From: Diorhabda sublineata
Taxonomy: Eukaryota > Arthropoda > Insecta > Coleoptera > Chrysomelidae
Reading direction: 5' to 3'
NCBI RefSeq assembly: GCF_026230105.1
Contig: NC_079475.1
Location: 37,260,086 to 37,324,085 of the forward strand
Length of the DNA stretch: 64,000 nucleotides
Shown here one piece after another: positions 1 to 12,200 of this stretch; position 1 is the first letter of the stretch, and every line of letters starts with the position of its first letter. Under the pieces are notes generated by a model that had not been told where the DNA came from, made no database searches, and saw only the letters and a list, made by a program, of their open reading frames with translations. The position numbers were made by a program, and so were the translations under genes.

Positions 1-36
1 CAAATTTTCTGTTTAGTATTAAAAATTTGTACTCAC

Positions 37-275
37 TTAAATACCCTGTCGTAATATAATCCATCTATTATGAGAAAACCACCATAATAGAGCGACGCAG
101 CATAAGCAAAAAATGAAATACTCCTCGACATCCCAAATATTATTCCCCTCGAATGTAAACTACGCAAAGATAATTTGTAATGCGGTGTGAGTTCGTTTAT
201 GTAATTTCTATGAAACATATCCTCGGCTACGAGCGAAGCAACTGTTCGAATATTACCAATGGCTTCCACAGCGAT
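37..275 (-). CDS. ABCB1: Gene A coding exon 15 (intracellular loop 4, TM11)
   Basis: 239 bp, same as gene B. IAVEAIGNIRTVASLVAEDM, then FFAYAASLYYGGFLI, ending DRVF with a phase-2 donor GTGAGT. The last exon of gene A inside the window. Confidence 0.95.
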
Positions 276-3200
276 CTTGAAATAAAAAAATGTAACTTTA
301 CACCTACAGTTCAAATAAATTGTTTGAGAAGTCTCCTCATTGTTATTCTTCAAAAACGAGGTTATTTTTCGGGTGGTTTGTTGTCCTTCAAAGTACCTAA
401 GTCTCGCTGCAATAAGCAGATTATTTGCAAAGTAAATACTCAGCTGTATCTATGAGATGCTCGCAGAACCATAACGATGATTTACCAGTACCGATTGCGC
501 ATTTAGATCCGCAAAATATTGTTTTAGAAGTTATTGGAGACAACGTATCATTGTTATTCTTCAAAAACGAGGTTATTTTTCGGGTGGTTTGTTGTCTTGC
601 TGCAATAAGCAGATTATTTGCAAAGTAAATACTCAGCTGTCTCTATGAGATGCTCGCAGAACCATAACGATGATTTACCAGTACCGATTGCGCATTTAGA
701 TCCGCAAAATATTGTTTTAGAAGTTATTGGAGACAACGTATCATTGTTATTCTTCAAAAACGAGGTTATTTTTCGGGTGGTTTGTTGTCTTGCTGCAATA
801 AGCAGATTATTTGCAAAGTAAATACTCAGCTGTCTCTATGAGATGCTCGCAGAACCATAACGATGATTTACCAGTACCGATTGCGCATTTAGATCCGCAA
901 AATATTGTTTTAGAAGTTATTGGAGACAACGTATCATTGTTATTCTTCAAAAACGAGGTTATTTTTCGGGTGGTTTGTTGTCTTGCTGCAATAAGCAGAT
1001 TATTTGCAAAGTAAATACTCAGCTGTCTCTATGAGATGCTCGCAGAACCATAACGATGATTTACCAGTACCGATTGCGCATTTAGATCCGCAAAATATTG
1101 TTTTAGAAGTTATTGGAGACAACGTATCATTGTTATTCTTCAAAAACGAGGTTATTTTTCGGGTGGTTTGTTGTCTTGCTGCAATAAGCAGATTATTTGC
1201 AAAGTAAATACTCAGCTGTCTCTATGAGATGCTCGCAGAACCATAACGATGATTTACCAGTACCGATTGCGCATTTAGATCCGCAAAATATTGTTTTAGA
1301 AGTTATTGGAGACAACGTATCATTGTTATTCTTCAAAAACGAGGTTATTTTTCGGGTGGTTTGTTGTCTTGCTGCAATAAGCAGATTATTTGCAAAGTAA
1401 ATACTCAGCTGTCTCTATGAGATGCTCGCAGAACCATAACGATGATTTACCAGTACCGATTGCGCATTTAGATCCGCAAAATATTGTTTTAGAAGTTATT
1501 GGAGACAACGTATCATTGTTATTCTTCAAAAACGAGGTTATTTTTCGGGTGGTTTGTTGTCTTGCTGCAATAAGCAGATTATTTGCAAAGTAAATACTCA
1601 GCTGTATCTATGAGATGCTCGCAGAACCATAACGATGATTTACCAGTACCGATTGCGCATTTAGATCCGCAAAATATTGTTTTAGAAGATATTGGAGACA
1701 ACGCATCATTGTTATTCTTCAAAAACGAGGTTATTTTTCGGGTGGTTTGTTGTCTTGCTGCAATAAGCAGATTATTTGCAAAGTAAATACTCAGCTGTCT
1801 CTATGAGATGCTCGCAGAACCATAACGATGATTTACCAGTACCGATTGCGCATTTAGATCCGCAAAATATTGTTTTAGAAGATATTGGAGACAACGCATC
1901 ATTGTTATTCTTCAAAAACGAGGTTATTTTTCGGGTGGTTTGTTGTCTTGCTGCAATAAGCAGATTATTTGCAAAGTAAATACTCAACTGTCTCTATGAG
2001 ATGCTCGCAGAACCATAACGATGATTTACCAGTACCAATTGCGCATTTAGATCCGCAAAATATTGTTTTAGAAGTTATTGGAGACAACGTATCATTGTTA
2101 TTCTTCAAAAACGAGGTTATTTTTTGGGTGGTTTGTTGTCTTGCTGCAATAAGCAGATTATTTGCAAAGTAAATACTCAGCTGTCTCTATGAGATGCTCG
2201 CAGAACCATAACGATGATTTACCAGTACCGATTGCGCATTTAGATCCGCAAAATATTGTTTTAGAAGTTATTGGAGACAACGTATCATTGTTATTCTTCA
2301 AAAACGAGGTTATTTTTCGGGTGGTTTGTTGTCTTGCTGCAATAAGCAGATTATTTGCAAAGTAAATACTCAGCTGTCTCTATGAGATGCTCGCAGAACC
2401 ATAACGATGATTTACCAGTACCGATTGCGCATTTAGATCCGCAAAATATTGTTTTAGAAGTTATTGGAGACAACGTATCATTGTTATTCTTCAAAAACGA
2501 GGTTATTTTTCGGGTGGTTTGTTGTCTTGCTGCAATAAGCAGATTATTTGCAAAGTAAATACTCAGCTGTCTCTATGAGATGCTCGCAGAACCATAACGA
2601 TGATTTACCAGTACCGATTGCACATTTAGATCCGCAAAATATTGTTTTAAAAAATACTGGACACAACGTATTATCAGGAAGCTCCGAAGAAGAATGCACC
2701 GATTCTATTTTAACTCCAAGTACCAGTTCCGACGAGCTGATGATTTTTGAAGTGAAAACTTCTTTAGCGGCGTTGCACACTTTTTTGTAATGGGTAAAAA
2801 ATGTTAAACTCGCGTCAGGACACGTGACCTGATCGAAAATTCGTAAGACGGATGGAGAGTAGACAACCGGCGCGGCGCGGCATAACACAATGAAATACAA
2901 AACTACTATTGATGCGGTCTTTATCAGACATTTAAATAGGTTCGAATCAAAACTGTTCATTTCTTACTACAGCTATCATGAATCGATCGTATGAGCTTTA
3001 GAGATTGGCGATGATGGTTCTAGTAATAATGACGGTGAAAAAGTAGTCGAAATTATAGATGGAAGTTGATTTTTCTGGGAGATAAACTTTTTAATGTAGA
3101 ATAAATTGTCATGTTTGTGTACGATAGCGCAAAAAATAAAGATTGTATTATACCAGTTAAGTGTCACCTTGTCGCCATTGATCTGAAGACTCAAACACCT

Positions 3201-6200
3201 CATTCAAGAGTACCACAGCATTACATCACTTATCTACTTCTCACCTTTCCCTAGATTTTTGAATAGGAGAGAAGCTGTGACAATAAGAAGCGTTTGTCGT
3301 CCTGTCTGCCAATGTTGTCAAGTTCCTGTTAAGCACATCCTCATCGACTCTACCGCATATCAACAGTTTGAAAACCACATTTGATTGTTCAACGTGAGTT
3401 GAATGATTTAGCACGTAATTTGGGGCTATCAAAGCAACAGTTTGAACTTATTGATTTCCGTCTGAAGGAATTGAACTTGTTAGCCAAAGAGACAAAAATT
3501 ACGAACTTTAGAAAAAGAAATGCTACATTTTCTGTATTCGTTCTATGCGTGTACGGATATTTACGGTCTAATGAAGGAACTTGATATTGAGCATAATCCC
3601 AGTGAGTGGCGCCTATTTATTGACTCGTCTAAATACAGTTTGAAATCAGTGTTATTACACAATGGAAATTTAAAACCGTCTATACCAGTTGCTCATTCTG
3701 TGAAGATGAAAGAAACTTATGAAAATATTCGCTAGCTATAGACAAAATTAACTACAAGTATAAGTGGCAGATATGTGAGGACCTGATGGTGATTGGAATT
3801 TTAATGGAACTTCAGGGAGGGTTTACGAAACATTGCTGTCTTCTTTGTCTAAGGAACAGTCGGGCAGTAGATCAACACTATGTAAAAAAAATTGGCAAGC
3901 AAGAAGTGAGTTTCAACCGGGGTCTCAAAATGTTAAGTTTATACCCCTTGTAGATCCCAAAAATATCCTTCTGCCCCCCCTTCACATTAAACTTGGATAG
4001 ATGAAAAACTTTGTAAAGACTATGGATAAAGAGGGTGATGGATTCAAATACCTTAGAGAAGTCTTTCTCCAGTTGATTGATGCCAAATTAAAAAAAGGTA
4101 TTTTTATTGGTCCACAAATAAGAAACTTGCCGGACGATGACAATTTTGCAAAAAAGCTCACCAGACTTAGAGCATAGAAGGCATTGTTAGTGTAGTGAGG
4201 GGATTTTTGGACAACAAAATGGATCCAAACTACAAATAGTTAGTTGATGAACTTCTAGACGCCTACAAGATATCAGAGCAATGGAAATTCGGTATCAAGG
4301 ACGATGGGATTCGGCCATGATGGGTGGTTACTGTTGGTTTTTAAAAAGAGAAAGTGCAACCCGTCAGAAAAAGAAAAAGTAGCGCCAATTGATATTTAAA
4401 GTGATTTTTTTCAAAGTTTTGTTTTTAATATATTTGAGGCATATTTATTAGATGTAAACTATAAATATTGTCAATATATATGATTTAAAAAACGTGATAT
4501 TATTTTTTTAATAAATATCAAATATTTTACCAATGAATATGGTCCTATAAATATAACATGAAAATTTTACGTGTCCACAATATATTTTTTCAACTTTGTC
4601 ATCATCGGCATGTATTATGTAAATCAATTTTAAAGATCAATTGTACAAATTTTAAGAAAAAAAAATGATTTTTTAAATATATTCAAATATTCAAATCAAT
4701 CGATGCTATTAATATAATAAAAGATTTTTGTCAAATCTAATTTTAATTATAGATCTTGTATGTTTCTTATAGCGCCACCTATAAATGAAATTTTAAAGCT
4801 GAAGCTCTATAACTTTCTATAATACATTAATTCACGTGATATTATTAAATATTTCTTCAATTTTCTGATTCCATCAAGTATTGCACCAATAAAGCAAAAT
4901 TTCAAGTCGTTACGCTGACCTTTGTCGATTTTTCTAATGATCGATCCCTGGTATCATTTATGCCAGCAGTATTACGACGTTCAACAAATAAAGCTAGAGC
5001 CATTACTGGTAAAAACGCTGCAGTAACCAGTGCCAATTTCCATTCGTAATATAATGAAAGACCAATTGCTGCAACCAATGTTGCCAACGATTGCAAAATT
5101 TGACCTACACGTTGACCAGTAGCCTGAAACAAATTTTTATTTTATGATTAAATAAATAAAAAAAATTTATATATCGCATACGTGGGTTACGATTCTGTGT
5201 GTTAGAAATAACATTTGAATCAAAATGAAACTTCTAAATTACGTTTTATTATATCTTATATATTTATACAGTATTGGAAACTAAGAGACACGCAAGCAAA
5301 TATTTCTTGGGATATGTTATTTTTTTCTCAAAATTTATGGACCAATGTACTTTTAAATAGCACCGTATATCACACATCCTATGAAAACAAAAATGTTTGT
5401 TAATAGTTAGCAGGTTGCTTCAGCGAGATATTAAATCCTGCTGGACTGCGTTTTGGGATCAAATGGTCACCTCTAATTCTCCCAGAGGGGATTCTGAAAC
5501 TTGGTATACAACAACCCCACTAGAGCTCGATAATGGAGAACATAATGAGAAAAAAGTTTGGTAATGGTTAATGGCCGGAATCAGCAACATATTTAAGTCT
5601 GCTAGAATATCATTGGGATCTTCTGGGTTACTTCTGATTCTTCCGAAGGGGATTTAGAAACACGTTCTGCAACATCCTCTTTGGAGATCCATAATAGAGG
5701 AGTACATCCAAATGTTTAATATTAGTTATAAGGTGGCTTTAGCAACATATTGAAGTCCTCTGGAATGGTTTTCAGGACAAAATGGTTACCTCTAATCCTT
5801 CCAGAGGGGATCGTGTTTTGAATTTTGAGCATCAGTGTACAACAGCCTCTTTGGATCACCATAATGGAGAGCAGCATATCCAATCAATGGAAAAAATCAT
5901 AAATAATTCATTTGCGGCTTTCCACAGCCTACGAAATATACTTAATAATCTTTGCAATATTTTTTTATTGTTAACTATTGTGCTATAATTCAATAACTGA
6001 GAAAAGAATTTGTAAAAAGGCTTTTTCATGTGTATTTGGTTCTAAGAATAGTAAGACACACTCACTCCTTGAACTTGTGCAGGATCTCCAGAAAGTCTGG
6101 CGCACAATGATCCGACACCATTAGACTTTTTATCGAAGAATCCCATATCTTGTGATATGATAGCTTTAAACATGTGCGCTCTTATTCTTTCAGTCATCTT

Positions 6201-9200
6201 TTCACCAGCAATTCCTAAGAGATAGAGCTAGAATTCAATATGGAATAAGTTCAATTGTATATTCAATTTGTGATTATATTCTAAATTCTTACTTGGAAAT
6301 ATGCCGTGATCAAACATATTACTCCAGCTCCAACAATATATAAACAATAATTATTTGTTTTCGATTGGATGATATTAGAATCTGAATTAGCTAATGTCTG
6401 AAAATAATGTATGATAAAGCATAAACGATTCGATTAATATTGTAACTAATTTACCCCTAAAATACTACCATATAAAACAGAAAAAGCTGGTAAACCACAA
6501 CCTACAACCGTGGCTGCTATACCAGCTACCAGAATATAAGGCCATTCTGGTGCATTCAACTTTATTATTTGGATCAAAGAAACTTTCGATTTCTTGGAAT
6601 CATTGATTTCCTTGTCTTCCACCTGGAAATAAAAACGATTTCAAAATATGATTCAACTACTGTTACCATTTTTTACATCTAATTCGTTTCCCTCAACATC
6701 CACATCTTCTAATTCCTCCTTATCGACTGTTTTTTTGTTAGAATCATCTTTTTCATTAGTATTTGTCACTTGAGCTGTTACAAGTTTGTAATATTCATTT
6801 TTCAAAGCCATCAACTCATTGTGTGTTCCTTCTTCTACTACCACTCCTTGTGATAATACGATAATTTTATTTGCTCCTTGTATAGTCGATAATCTGTGTG
6901 CTACTATTATAGTTGTACATTCCTCACTTGCCTGAAAAGGCATTTAATTAAATACATTATCTCATCCTGGAGTAACATCTACACCAATTTGAATAAGAGG
7001 TGTGGAAACGTAGAATAAATCAACTGGGAGTAATGTTACAACTGATTATAAAACAATAAAATTACCTGTCAATAATTTAGAAAGTTACTTTACCAAGTCT
7101 AAAGCAGCCTGGACTTTAGCTTCGCTTGCGTTATCTAAAGCAGAAGTAGCTTCATCCAAAAGCATTATATTTGGTTTACGAATCAACGCTCTAGCTATTG
7201 CTATCCTTTGCTTCTGTCCACCCGAAAGCTGAGTACCTCGTTCTCCAACTAACGTATTATAACCGAGAGGTAAACGTTTGATAAAATCATGAGCAGTAGC
7301 TTTCTTAGCAGCAGCTAAAGCTTCATCATCAGTTGCACCTTGTTTTCCATATTTTATGTTTTCCATTATGGTGGTACCGAATAAGTTAGGTTCTTGGCCA
7401 ACTACGCCGATTCTATTTCTAAGCCATGTCAAATCGAATTTATTGATATTGGTACCATCAATTGTAATCTATAGAATCATTCACTTTAAAACAAAACTAA
7501 TTTTCTTAACTAGTAACATTACCTCTCCAGATATCGCATTGTAAAATCGTTGAATAAGTTGAATCACTGTCGATTTACCACATCCCGAACTTCCAACTAA
7601 AGCCACCGTATCACCAGATTTAATTTCTAAATTAAGTCCTTGTAGAATCTGCAAAATTTTCAAAAGTACATACAAGATAAAGCGATCAATCAACTTATAC
7701 TAGCAACCACGATGTGTTTGAACAAATTTAAACTGTTGTTCTTTTCAGAAGCCGGCTGCTCAGATTGAAATGAGTAATGGAATAAATTAGTCTACGCATT
7801 AGGAAGCGTCGAAACAAAACCTATATCAATGAATATTTATCCCATGTATCACTGTTTTAAAGTGATTTAATGATGGCGACGATTCTCGACGTCAAAATAG
7901 ACAAAAATATTGATAAATTAATCAGCGCTGAGCTTCCACTGCAGTACGTGGGTAGATGAGAAAGCTACGAACCAGTTGATGGATGAGAACATATATTATC
8001 TAAGCAATCCACCAGCCAATTCTGCCTTGTCTGTGGAGGCGTATGTCACAAAATATGATAATGGGAGCATCCATCTTATTCGTCCGATCTCGCCCACTTT
8101 TTCTTTTCCTGATGTCAAGAAAACGCAGAAGGAAGCATTTAAAGACACGGGCCGAGATTTCCACCAGCTGACCCAAGAGGATTTCCAGTACTACTTTTAT
8201 TGTATGGCGATACAACTAATGCTGTAATTGAATTAATTAATTTTATATCGAAATTCAGGATTACCAAAAAATAGTACCATCATTAGGATTATATCACAAA
8301 TACGTGGTGATAGATGTAACATGAAATTTATGTTTATCTCCTTCAAAGTACTATCCTAGCAATGTACTTTCTTCATTGATGAATTTCTAGAAGTTTTATT
8401 TCGAAATGACTTTCATCTGCGGCATCCTTAAGGTCAGGAATGGTGTCGAAATCTTTCTCTTGGGAATTGAAGTAAGTCTGGTGACTAATGTGGATGTTGA
8501 CAAAAATTTGTTGGTCTATCTATAGATCATTGATAATCAATAATCTTAATATTTGTAAACGTCAATTTGAACATTCTTCCGTAATTCTTCACTAATGATT
8601 TCAGAGAATGAATTCATTAGTATTCGAAAGCTTGAAATATATTAGAGTTAGTACACTATGGTATTTAATTTCACCACATCTCTCATTACATTTTAACTTA
8701 TATTTTGACTACTTACTGGAACGTCTGGTCTGGAAGGATAATGGAATTTTACATCTTTAAACTTAATAATTCCTTTCAGAGATTGCAATTTTTCTCCCCT
8801 TCCTTTTGATAAATTAATATCAGGTTCATTTTCAATCACAGTAAATATCTTGGCTGCTGCAGCTTTTGCTATCCCAAAGATTTCGATGAACGAAGATGCT
8901 GAGCCAAAATTCAATGAAGCTGACATAATATTGAAGAATATCTGCAAAATATTTAAGAAACTGTCCGTGGTTTCAGGCTATGTGACTTATAAACGCAAGA
9001 AAAATGTACATCTGACTAAGAAATTGAAGCAGAGGTCATAGGAAACTATAACTGTGACTTGCCTCAGGAAGGTATACCGAAAAAGTTTGGTTTTGAGAAA
9101 ACATGTACCTCAAAACTAAGCTGTAGGAGTAAATGGGACAAACGGAATAAACATCATATTAGAAATAAACGTCAAAGGGTATGGATGGCTTTAAAACAAA

Positions 9201-12200
9201 AGATATAGTCAAGAATGAAACATTTTGTTGAAACAGAGCTTGTTGAATAAGCGCTTTGTAGGACCTGAATCCTATAGAATCGGCTAAAGGATAATAGAAA
9301 AAGATAAATAGTGAACAAATTAGCTACTGAGCAAGTCTACAGGGGTTGACAAATAAGATATTTCTGGGAAAGATCTATTGAATGTACCAACCTATTTGCA
9401 AATATTAACAGGAGTGACACCTGAAGATGACAAGTTTAATAGAGGATGGAACGTGTAGATTCTGCTAGATAGATAATAAAATCTCTTTTCAGCAACGTTG
9501 AGGCTACTTCGAATTGGAATTAGCAAATCATCCAATGGGTATACAACTCATTCTTATTGTAACTAGAAGTGTTGCTACATATCTATGTAACCTGCTCACA
9601 TAACAAACTCTGTGGATGTGGATTGAAGCACCTGGTATGAGATAAGCTAAAGAAAATGAACCCTCCCATCTAACCAAACAACTACTTTTCTTAAACGTGT
9701 ACGAAATTCGACTAGTCACTGGTATTTTAATCGATCACGGTCATTTAAGACAAGTGGTGGGTAAAAGAACTTATTGAAATGAGGAAATCAGTATCAAGAA
9801 ACGTATTTCTTCTTTTCCGAATCTAGTAATACCTTCCAAAACGAGATAAGAAATGAGATAAGAACCTTTTTACTTACGGTAAGCATATTTTCAGGAGTAT
9901 AAGTTGCATTTGGATCGCCTCTATCTCTCAAAACTAATTTTACTCCATACCAAAAAGTTAACGCATAACTGCTATATAAAAGAAGGTACATCAAACCTAA
10001 TCCTATTCCAAAAAGTGATGACCTTCTAATATTATTTTTTCTAGCAAAAATTAAATTCTTTTGATAACGTTTCGTTTCTTTATCTTGTCCACCAAAAGCA
10101 GTTACCGTTCGTATTAAGGAAAAAACTTCGTCTGCTATAGAAGCCGAAGCTCCGTAAGCTTCCATTTCGTTCTTAGCTAATCGAGTAGTTAACTAGAAAT
10201 CAAATAAAAAATCAGTCAACTGTGATAGTCATAAGAAATTTATACAGCATGAACGTCCCTTCATATTCAGACACAGTCAGGGCAGCTCAGCACATAAACT
10301 GTGTCACATTGTTCACTTTCGTTGGTGTAAGCTAGAGTTTTGCAATGGAAGAGAAGTTGATTGAATTGGTGGGTGTTTATACAGTAGCAAATAGATGAAA
10401 AGTAGATACAACAAGGAATTCGGGAGAAAATAGAGAGGAAACGCTGAAGATGTGATTCATAACAACGGTTTACTTGATCGGATACGGTTCTATTTCAATG
10501 AAGTAATAAGTATGGAAACCTGGGATACCTGGCGACTTCCCAGAGTAATCTGCCCTAGCGGGGTAAGGGCGCACTGCCCCGTCGAACCTATCACACCTAT
10601 CAATCAAAAATTTAGGAATAAGGAGAAGAGGAGGACAGTAGAAGAGGAGGAAAGGAGAAGAAAAAAAGAGTGCAGAAAATTCGAAGAGGAGCTGATGGAA
10701 CCTCAGAGGAAGAATAAGAGAGTGAACAGGAGCGGGGAGATGATCGACAAACAGTGTACGATTTTAGAAGAAGAAGAGAGGAAGGAGGAGGACAATAGTG
10801 ATCATATTAAAAAAGAATGTTAGAAGACTTCGGGAAAACAAAAAATAAAAAAAGGGAAAAGGAGGAAACTAGAACGGAGGAAAATGAAACAAAAAAAGAA
10901 AAAAAGGAAGAGGAGAATGAGGAGATATCGTGGGGGGAGGTAGTAGCTAAAAAAATTAAGAAGATAGAAGACATTATTGAGGAGGGTGGCAGAATTTTAA
11001 AAAACATTGAAGAACTGGAAAAAATGAATCAAAAAATAAAGAAAGGAGAATAGGAAAACAACAATTGAATGTAGGGGTGTCAAGATGAGGAAAAAAAACA
11101 AATAAAAAGGGAAAAAACAAAAATTAAGGAGGAATTGGACAAAGGAGGGAATATGAAGAATGGAAGGAAAAAAGTAGGAAAAGAAGAATGGGAGGAAGAA
11201 GTGTTTGTGAAAACAAAATGGGAGAGGGGAAAAGTTGAGGAAACATTGATGGGTAGGGAAAGCAACGCTGTGATAGGGAAGAACGATAACCATTATACTG
11301 GCCAGTTTTAATTTTTACCTAATGATGAAGTATTTTTATTATATCCAAGTACACAACTAAAATTCCATTTGAACCGTTGGGAATACGCTATAAATAAGAA
11401 GCATATTATAACAAATATATATTTACCACATTTATGAAACTAAATGAGATTACGCTGGCTGGTATTGATATCACAGAGACAAGTGCTAGTTGCCAACCTT
11501 TTATAAATGCAACAACCACAGCAGTCACTAATAGGACTTGATATTGTAGAAATATTGGTACTTTTTCTCCAATTCCATCCTCAAATTTATACAAATCACT
11601 AAAATGTAAATAAATGGAAATAAATTAGAGAACATCTAGTTCAAACATACATTAAAATTAGAGATAAAATGAAATAAAAAGTAAAAGTAAAGTAAAAACA
11701 TTTCTTAAAACCTCACTTCATTTAAAATGCATTCAAAAATACAATTATTTGGCGCAAATCTTGTTAAAATTAATCACAGAATTATTCAATATTTGAAGAG
11801 CATTGAGGTGTCAACAAAAACAACTCGGATTTTCCTTACTAAAGTCTATTTATCGAAGAAATATAGTAAACCAAAACAATGATCAGTGCGTGATTAGCAC
11901 ATGAACATAACCGGCAAAATGCGACGTGGCATCGTTAATAGAAGTGGAAAAGCACATTTTAATCTTTCTAATCGTATTTTTTTTTCAATCAAATGTTAAG
12001 ATTCACTTTTTAGAACAATAAAACAAGTAATTACTGCACTGTATCACAAAATTGTCAAACTAGCAGATTTGTCGAGGTTACAAAATTTTCACAAAATAGT
12101 ATACTATGAATAGATTACTTACTCGGACATTCTACTTGCAAAATCTCCAGTTTGGTTTTGGTCATACCAAGATATATCTTGATTTAAAATAGATTTCAAA

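Noticed and set aside
425..2558. Twelve 67-codon frames in the 193-bp array as genes
   Set aside because: They start at TTG, repeat with the satellite period and end in the next unit; the array lies inside an intron. Treated as repeat units.
6661..6667. Use of the GTAACA donor for gene A exon 10
   Set aside because: It would put exon 11 out of frame; the donor at 6676 keeps the frame and matches gene B.
10807..11293. Serine/phenylalanine-rich minus-strand frames
   Set aside because: They arise from translating the pyrimidine strand of the purine-rich tract.
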